From NCBI RefSeq assembly GCF_010093185.1, contig NZ_PDWL01000018.1, positions 20,943 through 84,942 on the forward strand: a stretch of 64,000 bases of DNA, in the 5' to 3' direction. The notes beneath the pieces were generated by a model. It was not told the origin of the DNA. It saw only the letters and a program-made list of their open reading frames with translations, and ran no database searches. Made by a program: the position numbers and the translations under genes. Positions 38,329 through 46,475 of the stretch are shown in pieces. The first letter of the stretch is position 1. Every line of letters begins with the position of its first letter. Source of the DNA: Pseudoxanthomonas jiangsuensis. Lineage in GTDB: Bacteria > Pseudomonadota > Gammaproteobacteria > Xanthomonadales > Xanthomonadaceae.

Positions 38329-39644
38329 ACATGTCCGCGATCGCCAGCGTGGTCCCCTCCGCCGCGCCGGCCCCCGCTGCCGGCGGTGCTTCCGCCACCG
38401 GCGGCAGCGACGGCGACAGCTTCTCGCGCCTGCTCCAGGGCGGCGGCAACGAGGGCGCTCCCCAGGCCGGCAGCGCCGGTTCGGCGGCGACGGACAAGGC
38501 CGGCGCCCCGCGCCGCGCCGTCCAGGGCGGACGCGAGGATGCCGGCCAGCAGGCCGCGTCGGGCGATGCCGGCAAGCGCGCCAAGGCCGATCCCGCGGCC
38601 GAGGACACCACTACGCCGGCAGCCGGCGAAGCCGACGGCCAGCGCCAGGCCGCCGCATCCGAGGATCGGGGCGAGGATGCTCCCGCCGACGGCGGCTGGC
38701 CGCCGCCCGGCCTGGCCAGCCTGCTGGGCCCGGCTCCGGCTACTGCTACGGTCGCGACCGCTCCGGTCGCCGCGGTCGCCACCGCGCCCGTCGTCGCCAA
38801 TGCCGTCTCTCTGCCGGCCGCCGACGCACCCGCGCTCCCGGCCGCGCCCGAGAACCCGCCGGTCGACGGCCAGGCCGGCGGCCCCGCCCCGCCGGCGGCA
38901 TTGCTCGCCAATCAGGCCGTTTCCGGTGCGCGGACCGATCCGGCCTCCGTCGGCGCGCAGGCCGGCCAGGCCGAAGCGCTGTCGCCGTCCGCAGCGCTTC
39001 CCCTGCCCGCTTCGGTCCTTTCCGGCAGCGACACCCCGGCCGCGCCCACGCCTGTGGACAGCGGCCTGCAGGCGCTTGCCACCACCCTGGATGCCGCCGC
39101 CGCAGCCGCCGATCCGGCCGATCTGTCGGCCTTCCAGCTGGCGCTGCAGAACGCGGCGCCGGCGCCGGCGACCACCGCCACTCCCACCACGCCGCCGCTG
39201 GCGGCTCCCAACGCACCTGTCCCCAACCTGCACGGAGGCGCCTTCGCCGACGAGATCGGTACCCAGGTGGAGTGGCTGGCCGGGCAGAAGATCAGCCACG
39301 CCCAGATCCGGATCTCGCCCGAGAACCTGGGGCCGGTGGAAGTGCGGCTGAAGCTGGACGGCGACCGGATCAGCGCCGACTTCAGCAGCGCCCAGCCGGA
39401 AGTGCGCCAGGCGCTGGAAAGCGGCCTGCCGCGCCTGCGCGAGATGCTCGGCCAGCACGGCTTCCAGCTGGCCCATGCCGGGGTCGGCCAGCAGTCGCAG
39501 TCCTCCCAGGGCCAGGCCGGCCAGACCGGCGGCGCGGGCACGGGGACCGGCAACGGCGAAGAAGGCGATGCGGCCTCGGCCGAAGCCACGCCTGCGTCCG
39601 GTCGCACCGTCCTGCGCCGCGGCCTGGTCGACGCCTACGCCTGA
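38325..39644 (+). CDS. fliK: Flagellar hook-length control protein FliK
   Basis: Molecular ruler and export-specificity switch (439 residues). Most of the protein (to about residue 305) is low-complexity Ala/Pro/Gly-rich, as usual for the ruler part. The conserved Flg_hook domain lies at about 310-385: VEWLAGQKISHAQIRISPENLGPVEVRL, then VRQALESGLPRLREMLGQHGFQL. The TTG at 38325 is seven bases from a GGGAG site and overlaps the fliJ stop; ATG at 38331 is the alternative start. Confidence 0.93.
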   Translation: MNMSAIASVVPSAAPAPAAGGASATGGSDGDSFSRLLQGGGNEGAPQAGSAGSAATDKAGAPRRAVQGGREDAGQQAASGDAGKRAKADPAAEDTTTPAAGEADGQRQAAASEDRGEDAPADGGWPPPGLASLLGPAPATATVATAPVAAVATAPVVANAVSLPAADAPALPAAPENPPVDGQAGGPAPPAALLANQAVSGARTDPASVGAQAGQAEALSPSAALPLPASVLSGSDTPAAPTPVDSGLQALATTLDAAAAAADPADLSAFQLALQNAAPAPATTATPTTPPLAAPNAPVPNLHGGAFADEIGTQVEWLAGQKISHAQIRISPENLGPVEVRLKLDGDRISADFSSAQPEVRQALESGLPRLREMLGQHGFQLAHAGVGQQSQSSQGQAGQTGGAGTGTGNGEEGDAASAEATPASGRTVLRRGLVDAYA

Positions 39645-39679
39645 GCCCGGCCGTCCGCGTCAAATCCCCGCCGGGGCTC

Positions 39680-39695
39680 CGGCACGCGGCTTGCA
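39680..39695 (+). promoter_or_regulatory. Sigma-54 promoter of fliL
   Basis: CGGCACGCGGCTTGCA, identical to the fliE box, in the 84-base gap between fliK and fliL. It would start the fliL-M-N-O-P-Q-R transcript near 39707. Confidence 0.87.
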
Positions 39696-39728
39696 TCCTA
39701 GGCGGGGCAACCCTCAGGAGACCGCCGC

Positions 39729-40253
39729 GTGGCCGCCGCTGCCGACAAGACGTCCAAGACCGCTCCCGCCAAACCCGCCGGCAAGAAGGGCGGCAGCAAG
39801 CTGCCGCTGATCATCAGCGCGGTGGCCGTGCTCGCCGCCGGTGCCGCCGGCGGCGGCTGGTACCTGACCTCGCGCAAGGCCGCCGAGGCCGAGCACGCCG
39901 CCGCCGAGGCGGCCAAGCCCAAGCTGCCCGCCCCGGCCCAGTACCTGGCGCTGGAGCCGCCGTTCGTGGTCAACCTCAACGGCGGCGCCGATGGCCCGCA
40001 GTACCTGCAGGTCGAGATCCAGCTGATGACCCGCGATCCGGCCGCGCTGGCCGACCTGGAGCGCCATGCCCCGGCCATCCGCGCCAAGCTGCTGATGCTG
40101 CTGGCACAGCAGACCTCGCAGAGCATCGCCGACCGCCAGGGCAAGGAGAAGCTGCAGGCCACCGCCCTGACCGAGGTGCAGAAGCTGATGCGCACCGAGA
40201 CCGGCAAGCCGGCGGCCGAGGCGCTGCTGTTCACCAGCTTCGTCACCCAATAA
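39729..40253 (+). CDS. fliL: Flagellar basal body-associated protein FliL
   Basis: Single-pass inner-membrane protein that surrounds the stators (174 residues). It has a basic N-terminus, one membrane helix at about 25-45 (LPLIISAVAVLAAGAAGGGWYL), and a periplasmic domain with YLALEPPFVVNLNG and RDPAALADLERHAPAIRAKLLMLLAQQ. The C-terminus ends LFTSFVTQ, close to the family ending. Start GTG at 39729 with a CAGGAGA site. Confidence 0.94.
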   Translation: MAAAADKTSKTAPAKPAGKKGGSKLPLIISAVAVLAAGAAGGGWYLTSRKAAEAEHAAAEAAKPKLPAPAQYLALEPPFVVNLNGGADGPQYLQVEIQLMTRDPAALADLERHAPAIRAKLLMLLAQQTSQSIADRQGKEKLQATALTEVQKLMRTETGKPAAEALLFTSFVTQ

Positions 40254-40269
40254 GGCCGAGGGCCTCGCC

Positions 40270-41286
40270 ATGATCAACGACCTGCTGTCCCAGGACGAGA
40301 TCGACGCCCTCCTGCATGGCGTGGACTCGGGCGCGGTCAACACCGAGCCGGAGCCGGCCGACCCCAACGTCGCCCGCAACTACGACTTCGCCAGCCAGGA
40401 CCGGATCATCCGCGGGCGGATGCCGACCCTGGAGATGGTCAACGAGCGCTTCATCCGCCTGTGGCGGATCGGCCTGTTCAACCTGATCCGGCGCTCGGCC
40501 GACCTGTCGGTGCGCGGCATCGACCTGATCAAGTTCGGCGACTACATGCACTCGCTGTACGTGCCGACCAACCTCAACCTGGTCCGCTTCAAGCCCCTAC
40601 GCGGCATGGGCCTGATCGTGTTCGAGCCCAAGCTGGTGTTCTCGGTGGTGGACAACTTCTTCGGCGGCGACGGCCGCTACCCCACCCGGATCGAGGGCCG
40701 CGAGTTCACCCCGACCGAGATGCGGGTGATCCAGCTGATGCTGCGCCAGACCTTCACCGACCTGGTCGAGGCCTGGGCGCCGGTGATGAACGTGGAGTTC
40801 GAGTACATCAACTCCGAGATCAACCCGCACTTCGCCAACATCGTCACCCCGCGCGAGTACGTGGTGGTCAGCCGCTTCCACGTCGAGCTCGACGGCGGCG
40901 GCGGCGAGGTCCACGTGACCCTGCCCTATTCCATGCTCGAGCCGATCCGCGAGCTGCTCGACGCCGGCATCCAGAGCGACCGCATCGACCGCGACGAGAG
41001 CTGGAACACCACCCTGCGCGAGCAACTGCTGGACGCCGAGGTCACCGTGTCCAGCGTGCTGGCCGAGAAGCGCATCGACCTGCGCCAGCTGACCCGGCTG
41101 AAGGTCGGCGACATCCTGCCGATCGAGCTGCCGCCGCAGATCCCGGTCTGCGTCGAGAACATCCCGGTGTTCACCGGCCAGTTCGGCCTGGCCGGCGGCC
41201 GCAACGCCGTGAAGATCACCCAGACCCGTCCGCCCGGCGCGCCCACGCCGCGCCTGCCCGTCGTCATCGAGGACAACCCCGCATGA
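40270..41286 (+). CDS. fliM: Flagellar motor switch protein FliM
   Basis: Middle ring protein of the switch (338 residues). Its N-terminal peptide LLSQDEIDALLHG is the docking site for phospho-CheY. The CheC-like middle domain (about 45-230) holds GRMPTLEMVNERF, the GGxG-type motif FFGGDGRYPT and MNVEFEYINSE. The C-terminal SpoA domain follows (about 250-325). Notably, the CheY-docking peptide resembles two repeats in CheA (53977-55869). Confidence 0.97.
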   Translation: MINDLLSQDEIDALLHGVDSGAVNTEPEPADPNVARNYDFASQDRIIRGRMPTLEMVNERFIRLWRIGLFNLIRRSADLSVRGIDLIKFGDYMHSLYVPTNLNLVRFKPLRGMGLIVFEPKLVFSVVDNFFGGDGRYPTRIEGREFTPTEMRVIQLMLRQTFTDLVEAWAPVMNVEFEYINSEINPHFANIVTPREYVVVSRFHVELDGGGGEVHVTLPYSMLEPIRELLDAGIQSDRIDRDESWNTTLREQLLDAEVTVSSVLAEKRIDLRQLTRLKVGDILPIELPPQIPVCVENIPVFTGQFGLAGGRNAVKITQTRPPGAPTPRLPVVIEDNPA

Positions 41287-41621
41287 ACCCGAACGAAGAA
41301 TCCGACGCCAGCCTCGCCCAGTTCGACGCCCTGCAGTCCGACGCAGGCGCCATCGGCACCGACCTGAACCTGGACGTCATCCTCGACGTGCCGGTGACCC
41401 TGTCGCTGGAGGTGGGCCGCTCGCGCATGCCGATCCGCAACCTGCTGCAGCTCAACCAGGGCTCGGTGATCGAGCTGGAGCGCGGCGCCGGCGAACCGCT
41501 GGACGTGTACGTCAACGGCACCCTGATCGCGCACGGCGAGGTGGTGGTGATCAACGACCGCTTCGGCGTGCGCCTGACCGACGTGGTCAGCCCGAGCGAG
41601 CGGATCCGGAGACTGCGGTGA
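41283..41621 (+). CDS. fliN: Flagellar motor switch protein FliN
   Basis: C-ring protein (112 residues) with an acidic N-terminus and the SpoA domain: LDVILDVPVTLSLEVGRSRM, IRNLLQLNQGSVIELERGAGEPLDVYVNG, GEVVVINDRFGVRLTDV. The longer open frame starting at 40461 is only read-through in the shadow of fliM. ATGA overlap with fliM and GTGA overlap with fliO show tight coupling. Confidence 0.96.
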   Translation: MNPNEESDASLAQFDALQSDAGAIGTDLNLDVILDVPVTLSLEVGRSRMPIRNLLQLNQGSVIELERGAGEPLDVYVNGTLIAHGEVVVINDRFGVRLTDVVSPSERIRRLR

Positions 41622-42049
41622 TCGCACTGCTCGCCAGCGCCGCGCCTGCCGCCGCCCAGGCGGCGCAGCCGGTCGCGCGGGCGACCGTGCAGGCCGGCGC
41701 GCCCGCCCCGGCCGGGCCCGGCCTGTTCGGCGCGTTCTTCGCCCTTCTGCTGGTGCTGGGCCTGATCGTCGGCCTGGCCTGGCTGCTGCGGCGCCTGCCC
41801 GGCAGCGGCTTCCGCCCGGCCGACGGCCTGAAGGTGGTGGCCAGCCTGCAGCTGGGCGCCAAGGAGCGCGCGGTGGTGGTGGAGGTCGGCGGCCGCCAGC
41901 TGCTGCTCGGGGTGACCCCGGCCGGTATCTCCCGCCTGCACGAACTGCCCGAACCCTTGCCGCCGGTCGAGCCGCCGAAGCTGCCCGACCTGAAGAACCT
42001 GCCCAACTTCGCCCAGCTGCTGGCCCAGCGGCTGCGCAAGGACTCCTGA
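41618..42049 (+). CDS. fliO: Flagellar biosynthesis protein FliO
   Basis: Small membrane protein that helps assemble the FliP ring (143 residues). It has an Ala-rich signal-like N-terminus, one clear membrane helix (LFGAFFALLLVLGLIVGLAWLL, about 36-57), then a cytoplasmic domain with LQLGAKERAVVVEVGGRQLLLGVT. GTG start overlapping the fliN stop. FliO varies a lot in sequence; position between fliN and fliP plus topology make the call. Confidence 0.91.
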   Translation: MIALLASAAPAAAQAAQPVARATVQAGAPAPAGPGLFGAFFALLLVLGLIVGLAWLLRRLPGSGFRPADGLKVVASLQLGAKERAVVVEVGGRQLLLGVTPAGISRLHELPEPLPPVEPPKLPDLKNLPNFAQLLAQRLRKDS

Positions 42050-42050
42050 G

Positions 42051-42842
42051 ATGCTGTCCCGCCTGCTTTCCCCGCCGCTGCCGCGGCTGCTGCTCCTGCT
42101 GGCCGTGATCACGCTGGCCTGCATCCCTGCGCTGGCCCTGGCCGCCCCGGCCGGTGCGCCGGCGGTGCCGGCGCTGCCCAACGTCAACGTCGGCCGGATC
42201 GGCGACGCCCCGGTGAGCGTGCCGCTGCAGACCCTGCTGCTGATGACGGCCATCACCCTGCTGCCGTCCCTGCTGCTGGTGATGACCGCCTTCACCCGGA
42301 TCATCATCGTCCTGGCCCTGCTGCGGCAGGCGCTGGGCACCGGCCAGACCCCGTCCAACCAGATCCTGGTCGGCCTGGCCCTGTTCCTGACCGCGATGAT
42401 CATGCTGCCGGTGTGGCAGAAGGCCTGGGACGCAGGCTTCGCGCCCTACCTCAACGGCGAGATGGATTTCCGCACCGCCTGGGACCTGGGCACCGCGCCC
42501 CTGCGCGGCTTCATGCTCGCCCAGGTGCGCGAGACCGACCTGATGACCTTCGCCGGCCTGGCCGGGCACGACACCTACAGCGGCCCGGAAGCGGTGCCGT
42601 TCCCGGTGCTGGTGGCCTCGTTCGTCACCTCCGAGCTGAAGACCGCGTTCGAGATCGGGTTCCTGATCTTCATCCCGTTCGTGATCATCGACATCGTGGT
42701 CGCCTCGGTGCTGATGTCGATGGGCATGATGATGCTCTCGCCGATGCTGATCTCGGCGCCGTTCAAGATCCTGCTGTTCGTGCTGGTGGACGGCTGGGTG
42801 CTGACCGTCGGCACCCTGGCCGCCAGCTTCAACGGGGTCTGA
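42051..42842 (+). CDS. fliP: Flagellar export gate protein FliP
   Basis: Core of the export gate (263 residues), with a cleavable N-terminal signal sequence as in other FliPs (about 1-28). Conserved segments are LLLMTAITLLPSLLLVMTAFTRIIIVLALLRQALGTGQTPSNQILVGLALFLT (split over about 62-115), the periplasmic loop, and FVTSELKTAFEIGFLIFIPF with MSMGMMMLSP. Length and motifs are standard. Confidence 0.96.
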   Translation: MLSRLLSPPLPRLLLLLAVITLACIPALALAAPAGAPAVPALPNVNVGRIGDAPVSVPLQTLLLMTAITLLPSLLLVMTAFTRIIIVLALLRQALGTGQTPSNQILVGLALFLTAMIMLPVWQKAWDAGFAPYLNGEMDFRTAWDLGTAPLRGFMLAQVRETDLMTFAGLAGHDTYSGPEAVPFPVLVASFVTSELKTAFEIGFLIFIPFVIIDIVVASVLMSMGMMMLSPMLISAPFKILLFVLVDGWVLTVGTLAASFNGV

Positions 42843-42846
42843 GCCG

Positions 42847-43116
42847 ATGACGCCCGAACTGGCCCTGACCGAACTGCGCCGCGGCCTGGAAGTGGCCTTG
42901 TGGGTCGGCGGCCCCCTGCTGGTGGCAGTGCTGGTGGTGGGCGTGGTGGTCGGCATCGTCCAGGCCGCCACCCAGCTCAACGAGCCGACCATCGCCTTCA
43001 TCTGCAAGGCGGCGGCGCTGACCGCGGCGCTGTTCGCGATGGGCAGCTTCCTGCTGGCCTACCTGGTGGACTACACCACCGCGCTGTTCCAGCGCATCCC
43101 GCACCTGATCGGCTGA
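42847..43116 (+). CDS. fliQ: Flagellar export gate protein FliQ
   Basis: Two-helix membrane protein of the export gate (89 residues, standard length). It shows LLVAVLVVGVVVGIVQAATQLNEPT and a second helix ALTAALFAMGSFLLAYLVDYT. It lies four bases after the fliP stop. Confidence 0.96.
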   Translation: MTPELALTELRRGLEVALWVGGPLLVAVLVVGVVVGIVQAATQLNEPTIAFICKAAALTAALFAMGSFLLAYLVDYTTALFQRIPHLIG

Positions 43117-43128
43117 GCGCGGCGCGAC

Positions 43129-43923
43129 GTGGACCCGGCAACCGCCATGGTGATCGACGGCCAGCAGGCCTTCGGCATGATCGGCACGGTCATGTGGACC
43201 ATGCTGCGCACCGGGGCGATGCTGATGGCCATGCCGCTGATCGGCACCCGGGCGATCCCCGTGCGGATCCGGGTGCTGATGGCCGGCACCCTGGCGATGG
43301 CGATCGCACCGATGCTGCCGCCGCCCCCGGCCGGCCACGGAATCGATGCGGCCACCGTGCTGGCGGTGGCCAAGGAACTGGCGCTGGGCGTGGCCATGGG
43401 CTTCGCCCTGCGGCTGATGTTCGAGGCCGGCGCGCTGGCCGGCGAGATCGTCTCCCAGGGCATGGGCCTGGCCTTCGCGCAGATGACCGACCCGCTGCGC
43501 GGCACCAGTTCGGGTGTGGTGGCGCAGTGGTTCTACCTGGCCTTCGGCCTGCTTTTCTTCGCCAGCGACGGCCATCTGGCGATGATCGGCCTGCTGGTGC
43601 GCAGCTACCAGGCCTTGCCCGTCGCAGCGGCCTGGCCGGACCCCACGGCGATGCTCGGCGCCATCCCCGGCCTGTTCAGCCTGGTTCTGCGCGGCGGCCT
43701 GCTGCTGGCATTGCCGGTGATGGTGGCGATGCTGGCGACCAACCTGGCCTTCGGCGTGCTGGCGCGGGCCGCGCCGCAGCTCAACCCGATCCAGCTCGGC
43801 CTGCCGGTGGCGCTGTTGCTGGGCCTGTTCCTGCTGGCGGTGCTGGTGGAGCAGATCGGCGGCCCAGTCCAGGGCCTGTTCCAGTCCGCGTTCGACGCGG
43901 CGGCGCGTGTGGCCACGCCGTAG
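43129..43923 (+). CDS. fliR: Flagellar export gate protein FliR
   Basis: Polytopic protein (264 residues) of the export gate. About six hydrophobic segments are visible, with the family features RTGAMLMAMPLIGTRAIPVRIRVLMA, EIVSQGMGLAFAQMTDP and ALPVMVAMLATNLAFGVLARAAPQLNPI. Start GTG 43129 follows the fliQ stop by 12 bases; ATG 43147 is the alternative. It ends the fliL operon before the sigma-28 box at 43980. Confidence 0.94.
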   Translation: MDPATAMVIDGQQAFGMIGTVMWTMLRTGAMLMAMPLIGTRAIPVRIRVLMAGTLAMAIAPMLPPPPAGHGIDAATVLAVAKELALGVAMGFALRLMFEAGALAGEIVSQGMGLAFAQMTDPLRGTSSGVVAQWFYLAFGLLFFASDGHLAMIGLLVRSYQALPVAAAWPDPTAMLGAIPGLFSLVLRGGLLLALPVMVAMLATNLAFGVLARAAPQLNPIQLGLPVALLLGLFLLAVLVEQIGGPVQGLFQSAFDAAARVATP

Positions 43924-43979
43924 GACGGAGTGGCGCCGGCCATGCGTCCACGTACGGACGCAACACCCGGCCGGATCGG

Positions 43980-44006
43980 TCAAGACCCGGCCCGCCGGGC
44001 CGATAG
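43980..44006 (+). promoter_or_regulatory. Sigma-28 (FliA) promoter of the c-di-GMP phosphodiesterase gene
   Basis: TCAAG at 43980-43984, a 14-base spacer, GCCGATAG at 43999-44006. This is the TCAAG-N14-GCCGATA form known for pseudomonad FliA. Start point near 44012, with a CAGGAG site at 44037-44042 just before an ATG at 44051. Confidence 0.78.
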
Positions 44007-44050
44007 CTCCCGATGAGCCGTTCCTTCCCCCGCGGCCAGGAGTGCCGCCG

Positions 44051-46384
44051 ATGCCGCCATCGCCCGGAGCCGGGGTATCGGATCCCGCACCGCCCGCCGG
44101 CGCCACCGGCTTCCCATCGCTGCCGGGCGGCCGCATAGTGGCGACGGCGAGCATCGGCGCGACAGGGGGCGTGATGCAGACGTGGACGTGGCGCGACACC
44201 CGCAACGCGAGCCTGATCGCGCTGGCCTGCTTCGTCCTGCCGTTTCTCCCCATTCCCTACTGGCCCACCTTCAAGGAAGGCGGCGCCGTGGCCAACCTGG
44301 CCAACCTGCAGTGGGGCCTGTTGCTGGCGCTGGCCATGCTCAGCCCGCGCAAGGCCTACCTCCGGATCGGCTACCTGGCGCTGTTCGTCTCTTGGTCGGT
44401 GCATGCGGTGGACCAGGCCGCGCCGGGCGACGGGTTGTGGACGGTGCTGCGTTCGTTGCCGCTGTACCTCCTGATGTACGGCTGGACCGTGCTGTGCGCG
44501 CGGGCCATGGGCTGGCCGCGGCCGCCGGGCCAGGCCCGCATCCGCCAGAGCGACATCGTGCCCTTCGGCGCGATCGCCTTCATCGTCTATCCACTGGGCT
44601 GGGCGGCGACTCACCTGGCTTCAAGCTATCTGCTGGGTCCGGACCCCGACCTGGCCTTCGTGTACGACCAGGCGATGCGGGTCGGCTTCTCGCGCTTCTT
44701 CGGCGTGCTCTGCCTGACCCTGCCGATCCTGCTGTTCGTCACCGGCCGCCACGAACCGGCGCCGATGCCCAGCCGCATGCCGTGGTGGGAAGGCTGGCTG
44801 CTGGGCAGCTACTTCATCCTGCTGGCCGCGTTGCTGTGGGCGCTGCCGACGCACGCGTCGCATCCGCTGGCCGGGCTGATCGAGCAGCGCTTCATGCTCG
44901 CCGCGCTGATGGTCTGGGCGGTGCTGCGCCTGCCCTGGCGCTGGTCGGCGCCGCTGATCGCCGCGGTCACCCTGCTGCTGGTGTACCTGGTCGGCGTCGG
45001 CACCCGCGCCGGCCTGCGCGCCGACGCCCTGCACCTGCTGCAGATCGGCTTCGAGATGAGCGTGCTGCAGCAGCTGATGGTGCTGACCCAGGTGATCGGC
45101 CGCGACAACCGCCGCGCGGTGCTGCGCCTGGCCGAGGAAAGCCGCCGCGACGGCCTCAGCGGCGTGCCCAACATCAACGCCCTGCGCCACGACATGGCCA
45201 CGCGGGCCGCGCCGCCGGCCGAGATCGGCTGCCTGGGGATCGAGAACCTGGACAACCTGATGGCCGGTTTCGGCCTGCCGGCGCAGGAGGCGCTCACGGC
45301 CGCCATCCACGGCCACCTGCAGCCGTGGGTGCGGGCCTACACCCTGGGCATGGGCCGCTTCGTGCTGGTACCCGACGCGGACAAGACCTCCTGGCAAGCC
45401 CTGCTCTCGCAGATCGAGAACTTCGAGTTCCGCTACGCCGACGCCCAGGTCCGGATCGAGCCGCACCTGGGTGTGTCGCCGCTGCGCGACGCCAGCCCCG
45501 AGGCGCTGGAACTGGCCCTGCACGCGGCCTACGGAGCGATGAAGGAAGCCCGCCAGAACGGCGAGACCGCGCCAGTGTTCGCCCGCGACGGCGGCGACCC
45601 GGCCGCCCTGCGCGCCTCGCTGCAGACCCATTCGCTGGCCCTGTCGCTGCTGCGCCGGCGCCAGCTGGAACTGCACGTGCAGCCGATCCGGCGCACCACC
45701 GGCGACGGCGCGGCGATGGGCGAGATCCTGTGCCGGCTGCGGCTGGACGACGGCCGCCTGCTGATGCCGCGCGACTACATGGACGAGCTGGAGGCCAGCC
45801 GTGGCGTGGTCGAACTGGACCGGGCGGTGGTGGAGACGCTGCTGCCATGGCTGGAAGCCAACCGCGAGCGCATGCCGTACCAGCGCCTGACCGTGAACCT
45901 GACCGGGCGCAGCCTGGTCTCCGGGCAGTTCCGCAACTGGCTGCTGTACCAGCTCGACGCGGTGCCCGGCTGCGCCTCGCGGCTGTGCTTCGAGATCACC
46001 GAACGGGCCATCACCGGCGGCCTGTCGCAGGTGCGGCCGCTGCTGGACGGCCTGGCCCAGCGCGGCTGCCTGGTCGCCCTGGACGACTTCGGCACCGGCA
46101 TGCAGAGCTTCGAGCGGCTGCAGCAGCTGCCGATCCACCTGGTCAAGATCGACGGCAGCTTCATCCGCAACATGGTCGACAACCCGCGCGACCGCGACCT
46201 GGTCCGGGCCATGGTCACCATCGCCCGCGCCTACCACGCCGAGACCGTGGCCGAGTACGTGGAGGACGCGCAGATCCTGGCCGAGCTGGGCCAGTTGCAG
46301 GTGGACTGGCTGCAGGGCTACCACATCGGCCGCCCGCGGCCGCTGGCCGAGCTGGACCTGGACGCCGCTCCGGCGCTGGCCTGA
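44051..46384 (+). CDS. Membrane c-di-GMP phosphodiesterase (degenerate GGDEF plus EAL)
   Basis: About 777 residues. After a Pro/Ala-rich leader, an N-terminal half with about eight to ten membrane segments is followed (about 365-500) by a GGDEF-like domain. Its signature is lost (LGMGRFVLVPDAD in place of RxGGDEF), so cyclase activity is unlikely. The EAL domain (about 515-770) keeps the metal and catalytic residues: GEILCRLRL, VNLTGRSL, FEITERA, LDDFGTGMQSF, VKIDGSFI and VAEYVE. It therefore probably degrades c-di-GMP and favours motility. The sigma-28 box and ribosome binding site support ATG 44051; ATG 44174 (MQTWTWRD), also with a purine-rich site, is a real alternative. Confidence 0.85.
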   Translation: MPPSPGAGVSDPAPPAGATGFPSLPGGRIVATASIGATGGVMQTWTWRDTRNASLIALACFVLPFLPIPYWPTFKEGGAVANLANLQWGLLLALAMLSPRKAYLRIGYLALFVSWSVHAVDQAAPGDGLWTVLRSLPLYLLMYGWTVLCARAMGWPRPPGQARIRQSDIVPFGAIAFIVYPLGWAATHLASSYLLGPDPDLAFVYDQAMRVGFSRFFGVLCLTLPILLFVTGRHEPAPMPSRMPWWEGWLLGSYFILLAALLWALPTHASHPLAGLIEQRFMLAALMVWAVLRLPWRWSAPLIAAVTLLLVYLVGVGTRAGLRADALHLLQIGFEMSVLQQLMVLTQVIGRDNRRAVLRLAEESRRDGLSGVPNINALRHDMATRAAPPAEIGCLGIENLDNLMAGFGLPAQEALTAAIHGHLQPWVRAYTLGMGRFVLVPDADKTSWQALLSQIENFEFRYADAQVRIEPHLGVSPLRDASPEALELALHAAYGAMKEARQNGETAPVFARDGGDPAALRASLQTHSLALSLLRRRQLELHVQPIRRTTGDGAAMGEILCRLRLDDGRLLMPRDYMDELEASRGVVELDRAVVETLLPWLEANRERMPYQRLTVNLTGRSLVSGQFRNWLLYQLDAVPGCASRLCFEITERAITGGLSQVRPLLDGLAQRGCLVALDDFGTGMQSFERLQQLPIHLVKIDGSFIRNMVDNPRDRDLVRAMVTIARAYHAETVAEYVEDAQILAELGQLQVDWLQGYHIGRPRPLAELDLDAAPALA

Positions 46385-46424
46385 GTACCACACGGTCGTC
46401 GCCTGGCGAGCCCGCCAGGCACGC

Positions 46425-46440
46425 TGGAACGCCGCTTGCA
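46425..46440 (+). promoter_or_regulatory. Sigma-54 promoter of flhB
   Basis: TGGAACGCCGCTTGCA fits TGGCACGRNNNTTGCW with A for C at position 4, as before fliD, and a C at the purine position. Start near 46452, about 25 bases before the flhB ATG. Confidence 0.83.
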
Positions 46441-46475
46441 TCGCTGGGCCCATCCCCCGGGCCCAGGAGCCTGCC

